This document shows positions 7,557 to 16,571 of a stretch of 64,000 nucleotides of DNA, one piece after another; position 1 is the stretch's first letter; the number at the start of each line of letters is the position of its first letter. The translations under genes were made by a program, and so were the position numbers. The DNA is taken from assembly GCF_018403245.1 (NCBI RefSeq), contig NZ_BOSH01000007.1, positions 62,001 through 126,000 on the forward strand, read 5' to 3'. A model generated the notes under the pieces. It searched no databases and was not told where the DNA came from. It was given only the letters and a program-made list of their open reading frames with translations. This DNA is from Paenibacillus sp. J2TS4 (lineage in GTDB: Bacteria > Bacillota > Bacilli > Paenibacillales > NBRC-103111).

Positions 7557-8435
7557 CTACTCTTTCAATGATCCCAGAAAAGCTCCCTTCACAAAATACT
7601 TTTGCAAAAACGGATAGACAAGTAAGATGGGGATGGTAGAAAAAATAATAGCGCCTGCTTTCATCATCTCCGGAGTTTGCATCATGCTTGTATCCAACTG
7701 ATAGCCGCCGTCCAAGCCAGAATCAGCCACACTATTCTGCACCATATTGCGCAGCTTTAACTGCAGCGGATACAAGTGCACTGATCGAATGTAGATCAAA
7801 GCGCCGAAATACGCATTCCACTGGCCTACCGCATGAAACAACGCAATGGTGGCGAGAACAGGCGTGGATAAGGGAAGGATGATGCGTGTGAGAATACCCA
7901 ATTCACCGCTTCCATCGATCTTGGCTGCGTCGATCAATTCCGATGATATCCCCTGGAAGAAAGTTTTCGTAATAAAGATGAAGTAAGCACCCAGAGCCCC
8001 AGGCACGATTAATGCCCATAATGTGTCCATCATTCCCAGCGACTTGACTACAAGAAAGCTCGGAATCAGAGGCACCGGAAAGATGAACGTAAACAGGATG
8101 AGCCGCAAAATCCACTTGCGTCCCGGCATTTGCGGCCGGGTCAATGTAAATGCGAGAGTAGAGGTAAGCACCAGGCAGAGTAAAGTCCCCATTACCGTTA
8201 TAAAGACACTTACTCCCATCGCCCGCCACATGTCATTCATTTGAAAAAGATTTTTATAGACCTCCAAATTAAATCCTTTGGGCCATAAATAAACCAGTCT
8301 GGCCTCCGCATAGATGGGATTGCTTAACGAAATGGCGAGCAGATGAATCATGGGAGCGATCATACTTAAGCAGAGCAAGATCATAAACACTCCGTTTGTG
8401 AATTGAAACGATTTTTCCGATTTATGCAGGTTCAT
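7557..8435 (-). CDS. Carbohydrate ABC transporter permease (MalG/LplC type)
   Basis: This 292-residue membrane protein has about six transmembrane segments and the BPD permease loop EAA-like motif AAKIDGSGELGILTRIILPLSTPVLATIALF. It ends with YFVKGAFLGSLKE, a signature of LplC/YtcP-type subunits. It is the last gene of a minus-strand cluster (sensor kinase, regulator, binding protein, two permeases) and lies 17 bases after its partner permease. GGAGGGATAGAAC precedes ATG. No ATPase is encoded, which is normal for this group: a shared MsmX-type ATPase normally serves several importers. The sugar substrate is not identifiable, but oligosaccharides from plant polysaccharides are typical. Confidence 0.92.
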   Translation of the reverse strand: MNLHKSEKSFQFTNGVFMILLCLSMIAPMIHLLAISLSNPIYAEARLVYLWPKGFNLEVYKNLFQMNDMWRAMGVSVFITVMGTLLCLVLTSTLAFTLTRPQMPGRKWILRLILFTFIFPVPLIPSFLVVKSLGMMDTLWALIVPGALGAYFIFITKTFFQGISSELIDAAKIDGSGELGILTRIILPLSTPVLATIALFHAVGQWNAYFGALIYIRSVHLYPLQLKLRNMVQNSVADSGLDGGYQLDTSMMQTPEMMKAGAIIFSTIPILLVYPFLQKYFVKGAFLGSLKE

Positions 8436-8452
8436 GTTCTATCCCTCCGCTC

Positions 8453-9352
8453 CTAATATATGCTTTCGCCAGTCGTTTTCTTGCTGAACTGGTTGAGAGA
8501 AACGACGAGGACGATGCCAATGACCGCTTTGAAAATACCTATCGCCGTCGTATAACTGTACTGTCCGCCCGTTAATCCGGCTCGATACACATAAGTATCA
8601 AACACTTCTCCTACTTCTCTGACTAACGGATTGAGGAAAAACAGCACCTGCTCCACGTTAGCATCTAACAAATTCCCAATGCGAAGCATCAGCAAAACGA
8701 TAATGGCGGGCACTAACAAGGGAAGCGTAATGCTCCACATTTGGCGCCACCGTCCCGCTCCATCCACCATCGCGGCTTCATATAAATTAGGATTAATGCC
8801 GGTAAGCGCAGCTAAATAAATAATCGTCGACCAACCGACCTCTTTCCAAATACCGGATGAGATCAAAATGCCAAGAAAATATTTCGGTTCAGTCAGAAAC
8901 GAAATAGGTTCATAACCAAAGCGGCTTAATAAAGAATTTAGGGTTCCGCCGTTGGCGAGAATTTCTGTAAAAATTCCTCCTACTATAACCCACGACAAGA
9001 AATGCGGAAGGTAGAGCAACGTTTGGGTCATCCGTTTAAACCAACTGACCCTGATCTCATTTAACAGCAGAGCTAGAATGAGCGGCGCCGGGAACCCGAA
9101 CAGAATCGAGTATAGGCCCAGCTTCAGCGAGTTTCTAAATACCATTGCAAATTCAGGGTAATCGAACATAAAGATGAAATGTTTTAACCCGACCCACTTG
9201 CTATGGATAAAACCTTGAAATAAGTTATAATCCTGAAAGGCGATTACATTTCCGGCTATGGGAATATACTTAAAAACGACAAAATGCAGCAAGCCCGGGA
9301 GTGCGATTAGGAATAATACATAAGGATCCAACGATTTAGGTTTACGAATCAA
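8453..9352 (-). CDS. Carbohydrate ABC transporter permease (MalF/LplB type)
   Basis: The 299-residue protein is the LplB-like permease partner. It has six hydrophobic segments and the cytoplasmic coupling loop YEAAMVDGAGRWRQMWSITLPLLVPAIIVLLML. It starts at TTG 9352 with AAAGGAG about ten bases upstream. With the downstream permease it forms the channel for the binding protein encoded upstream at 9438-11036. The 85-base gap to that gene contains a GC-rich segment that may limit permease expression relative to the binding protein, although no clean terminator could be drawn. Confidence 0.92.
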   Translation of the reverse strand: MIRKPKSLDPYVLFLIALPGLLHFVVFKYIPIAGNVIAFQDYNLFQGFIHSKWVGLKHFIFMFDYPEFAMVFRNSLKLGLYSILFGFPAPLILALLLNEIRVSWFKRMTQTLLYLPHFLSWVIVGGIFTEILANGGTLNSLLSRFGYEPISFLTEPKYFLGILISSGIWKEVGWSTIIYLAALTGINPNLYEAAMVDGAGRWRQMWSITLPLLVPAIIVLLMLRIGNLLDANVEQVLFFLNPLVREVGEVFDTYVYRAGLTGGQYSYTTAIGIFKAVIGIVLVVSLNQFSKKTTGESIY

Positions 9353-9437
9353 TATGCCAATCTCCTTTCTCAGACGGAAATAAAAAGAAGCCCCGCCTCG
9401 ACTTTCTGCTTTGGCCAGGACCTCCTTTTAATAGCTA

Positions 9438-11036
9438 TTACTTTTTATGAAATTCGTTGTACCATTCAGTCGCTTCTAGAATCGCTGCTTCCCCGCCCCG
9501 GCTCTTCCATTCCTCTACAAACTTATCAAATCCGGAATCAAGCGGTTCTCTTCCCATAACGAGCTTGACAAACGTGTCATAGAACAAATTGCCCGGCGAA
9601 AATCCTACAGACAACTCTGGGCGTCCGTCAAAAGCGTCCAGTTTCGATAAGTACATGGCATCATTCGTAATGGTTGTTTCTTCCGACAGCTTATAGCCTG
9701 CAATTAAAACATCGCTATCCGGTTGCATGGCGATAACGGACTCGCTGTTTTCCCCGAGTTCACGCATATTGAGCGAAACACGGACAAAACCAAGTGTTCC
9801 TCCCTGGTTAGCCTCCGCTTCCGGGTCCAATACAATTTTTCCGTCTACTTCTGTATAGTTATGATCTTTTATTCCGTAAGTGAAAAACTTGTCAGCTTCC
9901 GGGTCCGTGTAGGTCCACTCCAGAAACTTGATGACTTCTTCCGGATTTTTCGTAGTAGAGGGAATGACTAGCACGAAAAAAATCTGGTCGTTTTCCAATT
10001 GCAGATAGTTTTCTCCACGCGGACCTTTAGGCGGCGCGGCCATCGTCAATTTGGCATCCGGTTGATCAATGTAATTCTCTTTCTTGCTGTTTCCAGGGTA
10101 CTGATAGACGGCAGCCCCCCAAGTTCCATATAACCCTTTGTAGGCATCGCCTGTGCGATCCGCTTGCTTTTTTGTTATAAAATCTTTATGAATGTAACCG
10201 GCATCATACATTTGTTTATAAAAAGCGATCACTTCTTTCATTTCTGGCTGAATGATATCCGGCTCCAGACGACCGTCCCGCATATGCCAAGCGCCCGGTC
10301 TTACTCCAAATGATCCGCTGAAGACATCGTTCCAGGCCAAGTTGTCCGTAAGGGAAACCGCATATTCGTTGTTGGGGTCTCCGTCTCCATTCATATCGTT
10401 CTGTTTGACAGCCTCAGCAAATTCCAAGAAATCTTCCAGCGTCTCCGGCACTTCCATATTCAGCTTGTCCAGCCAGTCTTGGCGATACATGATGATGCGG
10501 TCAGCCGGCACTCCGATCGATAAAGGGATACCGTATATTTTTCCGTTTTTCGAAACTTTGGGACTATTCCAAGCTACTTCCGGGATACTTTTCTTTAAAT
10601 TCGGGGCGTACTGGTCAATTAATGGACCTAATTCCAGGAAAACCCCCTGATCCACAGCGCCCGCATGCACATCCCAATCGATACTCGCTGTGCGTACGAG
10701 ATCAGCCAATTCGCCTGAAGCGAAGCGGAGAGCTAGCTGTTGTCTGTAATCGTCCGCATGGCCTAAAAATTCAAACGATAATTTGTATCCCGACAGTCTT
10801 TCGAGCTCTTTATAATAAAGCTCTTTCTCACTTTCCGGCGCTCTGGACGCGAATTGATAATTGTTATGAGACAGCAGAATGCTGATTTCTCTTTTCTCGC
10901 CTGCGCCCTCCGGCACTTCTTTGCCTGCTTGTGTATTGCCTTCCGCCTGGCCATTGGATCCTCCGCCGCAAGCTGCCACTACAGTCATTGCGGATAGCAA
11001 TCCGGTAACCAGCATATATTTCGATCGACGTCCCAT
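9438..11036 (-). CDS. Extracellular sugar-binding lipoprotein (LplA type)
   Basis: The mature product is a 500-residue class solute-binding protein. From ATG 11036 it begins MGRRSKYMLVTGLLSAMTVV, followed by AACGGG, a lipobox with the lipidated cysteine at the +1 position. The remainder has the family's features: LRFASGELADLVR, the two-lobed domain, and repeated references to EF-hand-like Asp/Asn loops (AVKQNDMNGDGDPNNEYA, about residue 210 on), which probably bind calcium. It delivers an oligosaccharide to the permeases at 7557-9352. An ATG 27 bases upstream is in frame, but the lipoprotein signal fits 11036 better, with GGGAGGGG 12 bases before it. Confidence 0.92.
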   Translation of the reverse strand: MGRRSKYMLVTGLLSAMTVVAACGGGSNGQAEGNTQAGKEVPEGAGEKREISILLSHNNYQFASRAPESEKELYYKELERLSGYKLSFEFLGHADDYRQQLALRFASGELADLVRTASIDWDVHAGAVDQGVFLELGPLIDQYAPNLKKSIPEVAWNSPKVSKNGKIYGIPLSIGVPADRIIMYRQDWLDKLNMEVPETLEDFLEFAEAVKQNDMNGDGDPNNEYAVSLTDNLAWNDVFSGSFGVRPGAWHMRDGRLEPDIIQPEMKEVIAFYKQMYDAGYIHKDFITKKQADRTGDAYKGLYGTWGAAVYQYPGNSKKENYIDQPDAKLTMAAPPKGPRGENYLQLENDQIFFVLVIPSTTKNPEEVIKFLEWTYTDPEADKFFTYGIKDHNYTEVDGKIVLDPEAEANQGGTLGFVRVSLNMRELGENSESVIAMQPDSDVLIAGYKLSEETTITNDAMYLSKLDAFDGRPELSVGFSPGNLFYDTFVKLVMGREPLDSGFDKFVEEWKSRGGEAAILEATEWYNEFHKK

Positions 11037-11158
11037 ATCTTCTGTATGCCCCTCCCATGTCATCTATTATCGCAAAGGCCCTTGTAGAAATAATTGTAGC
11101 AACCCGTCGAACTAGTGAACATGGAATTAATACCGAAGTTATGGGTTTTGCTCTTAGC

Positions 11159-11914
11159 CTAATGCTCCTTCCACCTTTTCCTGTATTCAGAGGGGGAACA
11201 TCCCGTTAATTTCTTGAACGTTTTGGAGAAATGGGTGTAATCCTCGTAGCCTACAAGCTGACCGATTTCGTACACTTTAATGAATGGTTTTTGCAGATGC
11301 TTCTTGGCCTGTTCAATGCGAAGCTGGGTCAAGCACTGTGTGAAGGATATTCCGGTAAGCTTCTTGAATAAAGTGCTGAAGTAATTGGAAGAGATCCCAA
11401 AATAAGCGGCAGCATCCTTCACGGAAAATTCCGGCTCCGCATAATGCTGCTCCAAGAATGCCAAGGCTTCCTTAATCATGGACTGATAATGATGGTCTTC
11501 TATTTCCAGCCGGAGCGCATCCGTATGGGTTGGAAGCTTGTCCTGCAGCTTGTTTCGGACGTTCTGCAGAACCGTAAGAAAATAATCGGAATCGACCGGT
11601 TTAAGAATATAATCCGTGACGCCGTAGCGCAGGGCAGATTGCGCATAAGCGAAATCACTGTAACCCGAAATGATGATGAATTCGGCATTCATTCGGCGCG
11701 CTCCCACCTGTTGAATCAATTCGAGCCCATCCATACTCGGCATACGAATATCTGTAATGATTAGATCCGGGGAGAATTGCTCAGCCAGTCGGAGCGCTTC
11801 CAGCCCGTTCTCCGCCTCTACCACCACTTCAAAGCCTTCGCTTTCCGTTTCAATCAATACCCGCAAACTTTTTTTGACCAGCCGCTCATCGTCGGCGATC
11901 ATAACTTTAAGCAT
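11159..11914 (-). CDS. Response regulator with AraC-type output (YesN type)
   Basis: The 251-residue protein joins a receiver domain (1-120, phosphoacceptor Asp in LIITDIRMPSMDGLEL, conserved Lys in YILKPVDSDYF) to a C-terminal AraC DNA-binding domain. The latter shows two helix-turn-helix segments around SVKDAAAYFGISSNYFSTLFKK and VYEIGQLVGYEDYTHFSKTFKK. I chose ATG 11914, preceded by AAAGAGG at eight bases; a longer frame overlaps the kinase gene. It lies 13 bases after the kinase and upstream of the transporter genes, so it probably activates the binding-protein operon when the kinase senses the sugar or its loaded binding protein. Confidence 0.93.
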   Translation of the reverse strand: MLKVMIADDERLVKKSLRVLIETESEGFEVVVEAENGLEALRLAEQFSPDLIITDIRMPSMDGLELIQQVGARRMNAEFIIISGYSDFAYAQSALRYGVTDYILKPVDSDYFLTVLQNVRNKLQDKLPTHTDALRLEIEDHHYQSMIKEALAFLEQHYAEPEFSVKDAAAYFGISSNYFSTLFKKLTGISFTQCLTQLRIEQAKKHLQKPFIKVYEIGQLVGYEDYTHFSKTFKKLTGCSPSEYRKRWKEH

Positions 11915-11927
11915 GGTTATCGCCTCT

Positions 11928-13586
11928 TTATTGAAGATTTGCATGAGAATAATATGGAAGCTTGATTTCTATTTCGGTCCCCTTCTCATTAGAACGAACG
12001 ATCGTCAGCCCGAAAGGAGCGCCGAAACTTAGCCGCAACCGGCTATGAACATTCCAGAGTCCAATATTCGAGAATAACTTGACCTGGCTATCCAGCATTT
12101 GCTGCTCCGAAACCGATTCGAAAGCTTCATTGTATTTTGCCATTAATTCAGGACTCATTCCTCGACCTCGATCAGCGACAATCAGGGAATAATAGCTCTG
12201 ATGGGCTTTTCCGGTTATATATATCCCCGTTGAAGGAAGTCCATGATTTTCATATCCATGCAAGAATGAATTTTCCACAATCGGCTGAATCGTTAGGCGG
12301 AACAACGCCACTCTATCCAGCATCTCCTCTTCTATCTCCAGGCTGAATTCGAGCTTTTCATAACGTTCTTGTTGTATTTTAGTATAATTGCTTACGTGGT
12401 CGATCTCTTCCCGCAGATGAATAATTTGCTGGGGATTTCCGACTCTGTATCTTAACAGATTCGCGAGCCGTACCGTCATACTGCTGATGGAGCGATTTTT
12501 GGAAATAACTGCAAGAGAATTAATAACTTCCAATGTATTGTACAAGAAATGAGGATTGATTTGTGACTGAAGAGCCTGCAGAGTCGCATCTCTATGTTTA
12601 AGCTCACTCTCCTTTGCCTTCAGCCGGGAGATATGAATGACTTCCACAAGCCGTTTAACTTCGAGAAGCATCTTATTGAAGTTAATAAAGGCCAAGACCA
12701 AAATTATTGCTGCGATCAACAGAGTAATCGTCCTTAAATCCGCCAAATTTCCAATCAAATGTTTTAATGACACTTCGGATATTATGGTCAGCTTAGTAAA
12801 ATGGGAGACGTTATAAACGATGTTCTTTTTCCCATTGATCGAATGCTCAACAAATTGCCCTCGCGGAGAGGATAATTTAGCCAGCCGCTCTTCCGAAAGG
12901 GTTTCCCCCCATTTAGCTTTATCCGGGTGATAAATATAACGGTTCTCGGCGTCAACTATAGTAATATAGCCTTCCTTGCCGAATGTTTCTACATCCGCAA
13001 TGGATAATAGCGGATCCATCTTTAATACGAATACTATAACGCCGGCAGGCTGAAAGGTGACATTGTCATATATTAGGCGGGAAACCGTAACAAAAGCCGG
13101 CACTACACTCCAGTTCGTGCTTACAATGCCGTTTATGGTAAAGCTATTTTCTTGCAAACTATCAAGAATTTTTTGATCCAGATTGTAACGCGCGGAATCG
13201 CCAAAAACGCCTCCTTTGACAGAATACATGTAAAAAGAAACGATATCCTTGCGCTTATAATTAATATCCGGGTATAATTCATCACTAATTCGTTTTTTGA
13301 TCTGATACATTTCATAGGAATTGTTTGGATCCAGCTTTATAAACTGTTGGATCAACGGATGGCCCGGAAGATTCTGTGTGTCCACCTTGATTTCTCTAAA
13401 ATAATCGTCCAATTGATTGTTCAACCGCTGGACTAACTGCTCGTTAAAATAAATTGCACTTTGTTCGATCGTCCTGGTCGATTCAAAATTCCATATAAAT
13501 CCAATAAGTAGAAACGGCACGCAGAAGAACACTATAAAATAAAGGGTTAATTTCTGCTTAACCGACATTTGCTTCATGCCTCTCAT
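11928..13586 (-). CDS. Membrane sensor histidine kinase (YesM type)
   Basis: The 552-residue kinase has a first membrane segment (about 10-30), an extracellular Cache-like sensor region to about 280, a second membrane segment (TLLIAAIILVLAFI) and a short cytoplasmic linker. The HisKA_5-type phosphoacceptor site ALQSQINPHFLYNTLEVINSL and an ATPase domain with an N box (VENSFLHGYENHG) and G box (VADRGRGMSPEL) follow. These are hallmarks of LytS/YesM kinases. I chose ATG 13586, preceded by GGAGTGG at seven bases. It heads the cluster; a structured repeat (13649-13723) lies in its leader. Confidence 0.93.
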   Translation of the reverse strand: MRGMKQMSVKQKLTLYFIVFFCVPFLLIGFIWNFESTRTIEQSAIYFNEQLVQRLNNQLDDYFREIKVDTQNLPGHPLIQQFIKLDPNNSYEMYQIKKRISDELYPDINYKRKDIVSFYMYSVKGGVFGDSARYNLDQKILDSLQENSFTINGIVSTNWSVVPAFVTVSRLIYDNVTFQPAGVIVFVLKMDPLLSIADVETFGKEGYITIVDAENRYIYHPDKAKWGETLSEERLAKLSSPRGQFVEHSINGKKNIVYNVSHFTKLTIISEVSLKHLIGNLADLRTITLLIAAIILVLAFINFNKMLLEVKRLVEVIHISRLKAKESELKHRDATLQALQSQINPHFLYNTLEVINSLAVISKNRSISSMTVRLANLLRYRVGNPQQIIHLREEIDHVSNYTKIQQERYEKLEFSLEIEEEMLDRVALFRLTIQPIVENSFLHGYENHGLPSTGIYITGKAHQSYYSLIVADRGRGMSPELMAKYNEAFESVSEQQMLDSQVKLFSNIGLWNVHSRLRLSFGAPFGLTIVRSNEKGTEIEIKLPYYSHANLQ

Positions 13587-13648
13587 GTTGCTTCCACTCC
13601 ATTGCATTGAATTGATGGGAGCTGCAAATTTATTTTAATACAGGAAGA

Positions 13649-13723
13649 AGCCCCGCTTCCCACGATTTGGAAAGGGGACCTTCATGAAGTTTACCATAAT
13701 CTCATCACTGCCGGGTAGACATT
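13649..13723 (-). repeat. Structured leader repeat, copy 1
   Basis: About 75 bases recur at 22441-22514 with roughly 85 percent identity by eye (AGCCCCGCTTCCCAC-ATTTGG, CCTTCATGA, GTTTACCATAATC, GCCGGGTAG). In minus orientation both copies lie upstream of a minus-strand gene, here 62 bases before the sensor kinase. CCCCTTTCC and GGGAAGCGGGG can pair in a hairpin. It may be a cis-regulatory RNA or a mobile intergenic repeat; I do not recognise it as a known class. Confidence 0.6.
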
Positions 13724-13808
13724 ATAGTCTTCCTTTTTCATAGACTTAAAAGCTCAATCATATCACTTCACTGCTTAAGTAAACCTAAAGTTCCCGCTCT
13801 GATGCGAT

Positions 13809-13847
13809 AAAAAAAACCGCAGCGGCGGTTGTTCGCCAAGCTGCGGT
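13809..13847 (-). terminator. Terminator after sugar-binding protein gene (minus strand)
   Basis: On the minus strand ACCGCAGC...GCTGCGGT forms an 8-bp stem with an inner GGCG/CGCC pairing, followed by eight T residues. It lies about 155 bases after the stop of the 14003-15526 gene. The rest of 13724-14002 shows nothing else. Confidence 0.85.
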
Positions 13848-14002
13848 GTGGTACTGCCTATGCTTGCTTGAAGCTATGCTTTCTCTGCTTACTTAATACC
13901 CATGCTTTTCTGCTTCTTTGGTGCTTACACTTACATTCTTGCGTTCATGATGCCTATGTTTCTTAATGATTTTAATGTTTTATGCCCTATAAATTTATCG
14001 AA

Positions 14003-15526
14003 TTATTGTTTGTTCTGCTTTTTCCACTCGTCCAGCTGCTTCTGAACTTCCTCTACGACCTTGCCGATGCCAGCTGTTTTACGCTTGCTGATGAATTCCT
14101 CCAGCTTTTCATTAGGATCGACCGCACCCGTATTCAAAGGAGGTCCGAACTGATCTCCCACCGCCTGGATGTTGGCGATCTCCGTCAATACCGACTGAGG
14201 ATCGAAGGTGAATCCGAGAATCGGGGACGGCTGGGCGGCTTCGTTCTCCTGCAGCGTCTGGTCGCGAATCTCCTGTTCTTGTCCTTCCCTCAGGTAAGAG
14301 ATGAATCCGTTACCGAAAACCCAGGTTTGGTTAGGATCGTACCCTCCGTCAGGAATCGGTTTAACCGTGTTCTCGTCCACTTTCGTATAGTGCTTGTCCT
14401 CGATTCCGAAGGCGACGAGGTTCAGCAGCTCCGGATCGGAATTAAGCAGATCCAGGAACATCAGCGCCCTTTCCGGATTGGCCGACGTTTTGCTGATAGC
14501 CTGCATGGATTGGATGATCGTATTCGTTCCGACGAACGGCTCCGTAATTGGAATCGCTACTACTTCGTTGCCGCCGAATGCCGTTTTCTCCTCCTGCTCC
14601 CGGCCAGGTTTCAGCACGTTATGGAAGAAGGAAGCCACTTTGCCAACTTTCAAATTTTCTTTGTCGCTCTTGAGCATCGGGGCATCCTGATTGATCAGCC
14701 CTTTCTTATACCAGTTATGCATCAATTCGAGATATTCTTTATACTCCGGAGTAGTCGCGATGTCTACGACACGCAGATCGGCGTCGTCGCGATAAATGCC
14801 AATGAGCGCTTGGTTGGAGATAAACTCCAGATTGTTGAAGGATGTTTTCATCACTTCAAATTTGCCGCCGCGCGTCATGGAGAAAGGAATCGTTCCCGGC
14901 TCGTCCGCCTTGATTTTCTCGAAGAACGGCTCCATATCCTTCACTTCTTTAATGGCTGCGGGATCAATGCCATACTTGTCGACATATTTCTTCTGAATCA
15001 GGAATCCTTCTCTGTTCGTAATCGTCTGATAGTTGAGAATGCCGTAGGTTTTGCCGTCCACCTTCAAGGCCTGCCATACGACATCCGGAAGCGTCTTCCT
15101 TAAATTCGGAGCATACTTGTCCAGCATAGCCCCATCAAGCTCGGTAAAAGCTCCTTTACGGGCATTCTGCGCATAGTCAAACATCCAGAACGACGTCCAG
15201 GCGATGTCGAACTTTTCGTTCGAAGCCACCATGGTGTTCAGCTTTTGCCCGTAGCTGCCGCCATCGATCGGCTTCATGCGGATCGTGGCATTGATTTTTT
15301 CCTGGGTGATTTTGTTCACGGCGTCCTCTACCGACTTCAGATCCGGCTGGGTGCTCCATTGGGGATAATACCAGCTCAGTTCAACCGGTTTCAATTCTTG
15401 ATCCGACGAATCGGAGCCCGATCCGGATGTGCCTCCTTCTTCCTTGCCGCCTCCGCATGCACTTAAAAGCAGAGCCGAGGAAAGCAGCAAAGTCAAACCT
15501 GATGTCCATTTATTTCTGTTAGACAT
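14003..15526 (-). CDS. Extracellular sugar-binding lipoprotein of second importer
   Basis: The 507-residue protein starts MSNRNKWTSGLTLLLSSALL, followed by LSACGGG, a clear lipoprotein signal with lipobox LSAC. It continues as a family 1-like solute-binding protein (YPQWSTQPDLKSVEDAVNKI, FDIAWTSFWMFDYAQNARKG). AGGAGG lies ten bases before ATG. It is the last gene of a minus-strand cluster after two permeases and a large AraC regulator. It is separated from the permease by a perfect 12-bp inverted repeat (15587-15635), which may protect this transcript end and raise its level. The ligand is unknown; the cluster type suggests an oligosaccharide. Confidence 0.92.
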   Translation of the reverse strand: MSNRNKWTSGLTLLLSSALLLSACGGGKEEGGTSGSGSDSSDQELKPVELSWYYPQWSTQPDLKSVEDAVNKITQEKINATIRMKPIDGGSYGQKLNTMVASNEKFDIAWTSFWMFDYAQNARKGAFTELDGAMLDKYAPNLRKTLPDVVWQALKVDGKTYGILNYQTITNREGFLIQKKYVDKYGIDPAAIKEVKDMEPFFEKIKADEPGTIPFSMTRGGKFEVMKTSFNNLEFISNQALIGIYRDDADLRVVDIATTPEYKEYLELMHNWYKKGLINQDAPMLKSDKENLKVGKVASFFHNVLKPGREQEEKTAFGGNEVVAIPITEPFVGTNTIIQSMQAISKTSANPERALMFLDLLNSDPELLNLVAFGIEDKHYTKVDENTVKPIPDGGYDPNQTWVFGNGFISYLREGQEQEIRDQTLQENEAAQPSPILGFTFDPQSVLTEIANIQAVGDQFGPPLNTGAVDPNEKLEEFISKRKTAGIGKVVEEVQKQLDEWKKQNKQ

Positions 15527-15586
15527 AGCTTATGACCTCCTATTAAATGATTATATAATTACACCGTTTGGGAAAGCGAAGCTTGC

Positions 15587-15635
15587 GAGCGGAATCCGGT
15601 CCCCGATCATCACCTCCTTATCGCGGATTCCGCTC
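15587..15635 (-). promoter_or_regulatory. Perfect 12-bp inverted repeat between permease and binding-protein genes
   Basis: GAGCGGAATCCG (15587-15598) and CGGATTCCGCTC (15624-15635) are exact complements with a 25-base loop. On the minus-strand transcript the loop carries an unusually perfect ribosome-binding sequence, AAGGAGGTGATGATC. There is no T-run on the minus strand, so this is more likely an mRNA processing or stabilising hairpin than a terminator. Confidence 0.6.
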
Positions 15636-15672
15636 TTTTGCCAATACGGTTTCATAAAACATCCTCGAGAAA

Positions 15673-16557
15673 TTACTCCTTCAACGATCCGACCGTCATC
15701 CCTTTGACAAAATATTTTTGGCAGAATGGGAAGACAAAGAGCATGGGACCGGCTCCCAGAATCGCCAAGGCCATCCGCGTGGACAGGCTGGGGAATTGGG
15801 ATAGATCGATATTGCCGCTAATGTATTGGGCATTCGTCGCAAAAAACTCAATCGAATTCATTGTCCGATACAGCAGCAGCTGCAAAGGCACGAGCTGCTC
15901 ATTGTCGATAAACAGCAGGCCGAGCCACCAGTCGTTCCAGTAGGTGAAGCCGATAAACAGCCCTACGGTGGCCAGCGCCGGCGTAGCCAGCGGCAGAATG
16001 ATGCTGAAGAATATCTTCCACTCGTTGGCCCCGTCGATTTTGGCCGATTCGATCACTTCGAGCGGCATCTTATCCATGAAACCCTTCATAATCATGACAT
16101 AGAACGGATTAAGCAGATAAGGGATGATCAGCACCCATATGGTGTCCTTCAAATGCAGGTACTTCGTCATCATAATATAGAACGGGACCAATCCGCCGCT
16201 AAACAGCATGGTGAAGAAGACATAAAACGTCGTAATCCGGCGGTAGCGGTAATCCCGGCGGGAAATCGTATAGCCGATCATCGCGGTCAGCAGCAAGCCC
16301 GCGGCCGTACCTACGACCGTGACGAAGATCGTCACGCCGTAAGACATAAGAAGCTGCGCCGGGTATTTAAAGACGGTTTGATAGGCCGTCAAGCTGAACT
16401 GCTCGGGAAACAGCTTATAGCCGCCGCGAATCAAAGCTTCTTCATCCGAGAATGAAATAGAGACAACAAGCAGGAGCGGCACCACCATGCACAAGGTAAT
16501 GATGATAAAAAACAAATGAATGATTCCTTGTGCCCATTTCGGGTTGTCAGTCGACAT
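15673..16557 (-). CDS. Carbohydrate ABC transporter permease (LplC/YtcP type)
   Basis: The 294-residue, six-helix permease has the coupling-loop motif ESAKIDGANEWKIFFSIILPLATPALATVGLF and ends KYFVKGMTVGSLKE, the LplC-type tail also seen in the importer at 7557. GAGGGGGG precedes ATG by seven bases. It follows its partner permease by 14 bases and precedes the binding-protein gene. No dedicated ATPase is present in the cluster, so a shared MsmX-like ATPase is expected. The substrate is unknown. Confidence 0.92.
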   Translation of the reverse strand: MSTDNPKWAQGIIHLFFIIITLCMVVPLLLVVSISFSDEEALIRGGYKLFPEQFSLTAYQTVFKYPAQLLMSYGVTIFVTVVGTAAGLLLTAMIGYTISRRDYRYRRITTFYVFFTMLFSGGLVPFYIMMTKYLHLKDTIWVLIIPYLLNPFYVMIMKGFMDKMPLEVIESAKIDGANEWKIFFSIILPLATPALATVGLFIGFTYWNDWWLGLLFIDNEQLVPLQLLLYRTMNSIEFFATNAQYISGNIDLSQFPSLSTRMALAILGAGPMLFVFPFCQKYFVKGMTVGSLKE

Positions 16558-16571
16558 TCACGAGCCCCCCT

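Noticed and set aside
13982..15103. Long plus-strand open frame (373 codons)
   Set aside because: Antisense to the sugar-binding lipoprotein gene; composition dominated by Phe, Arg and Leu with no domain.
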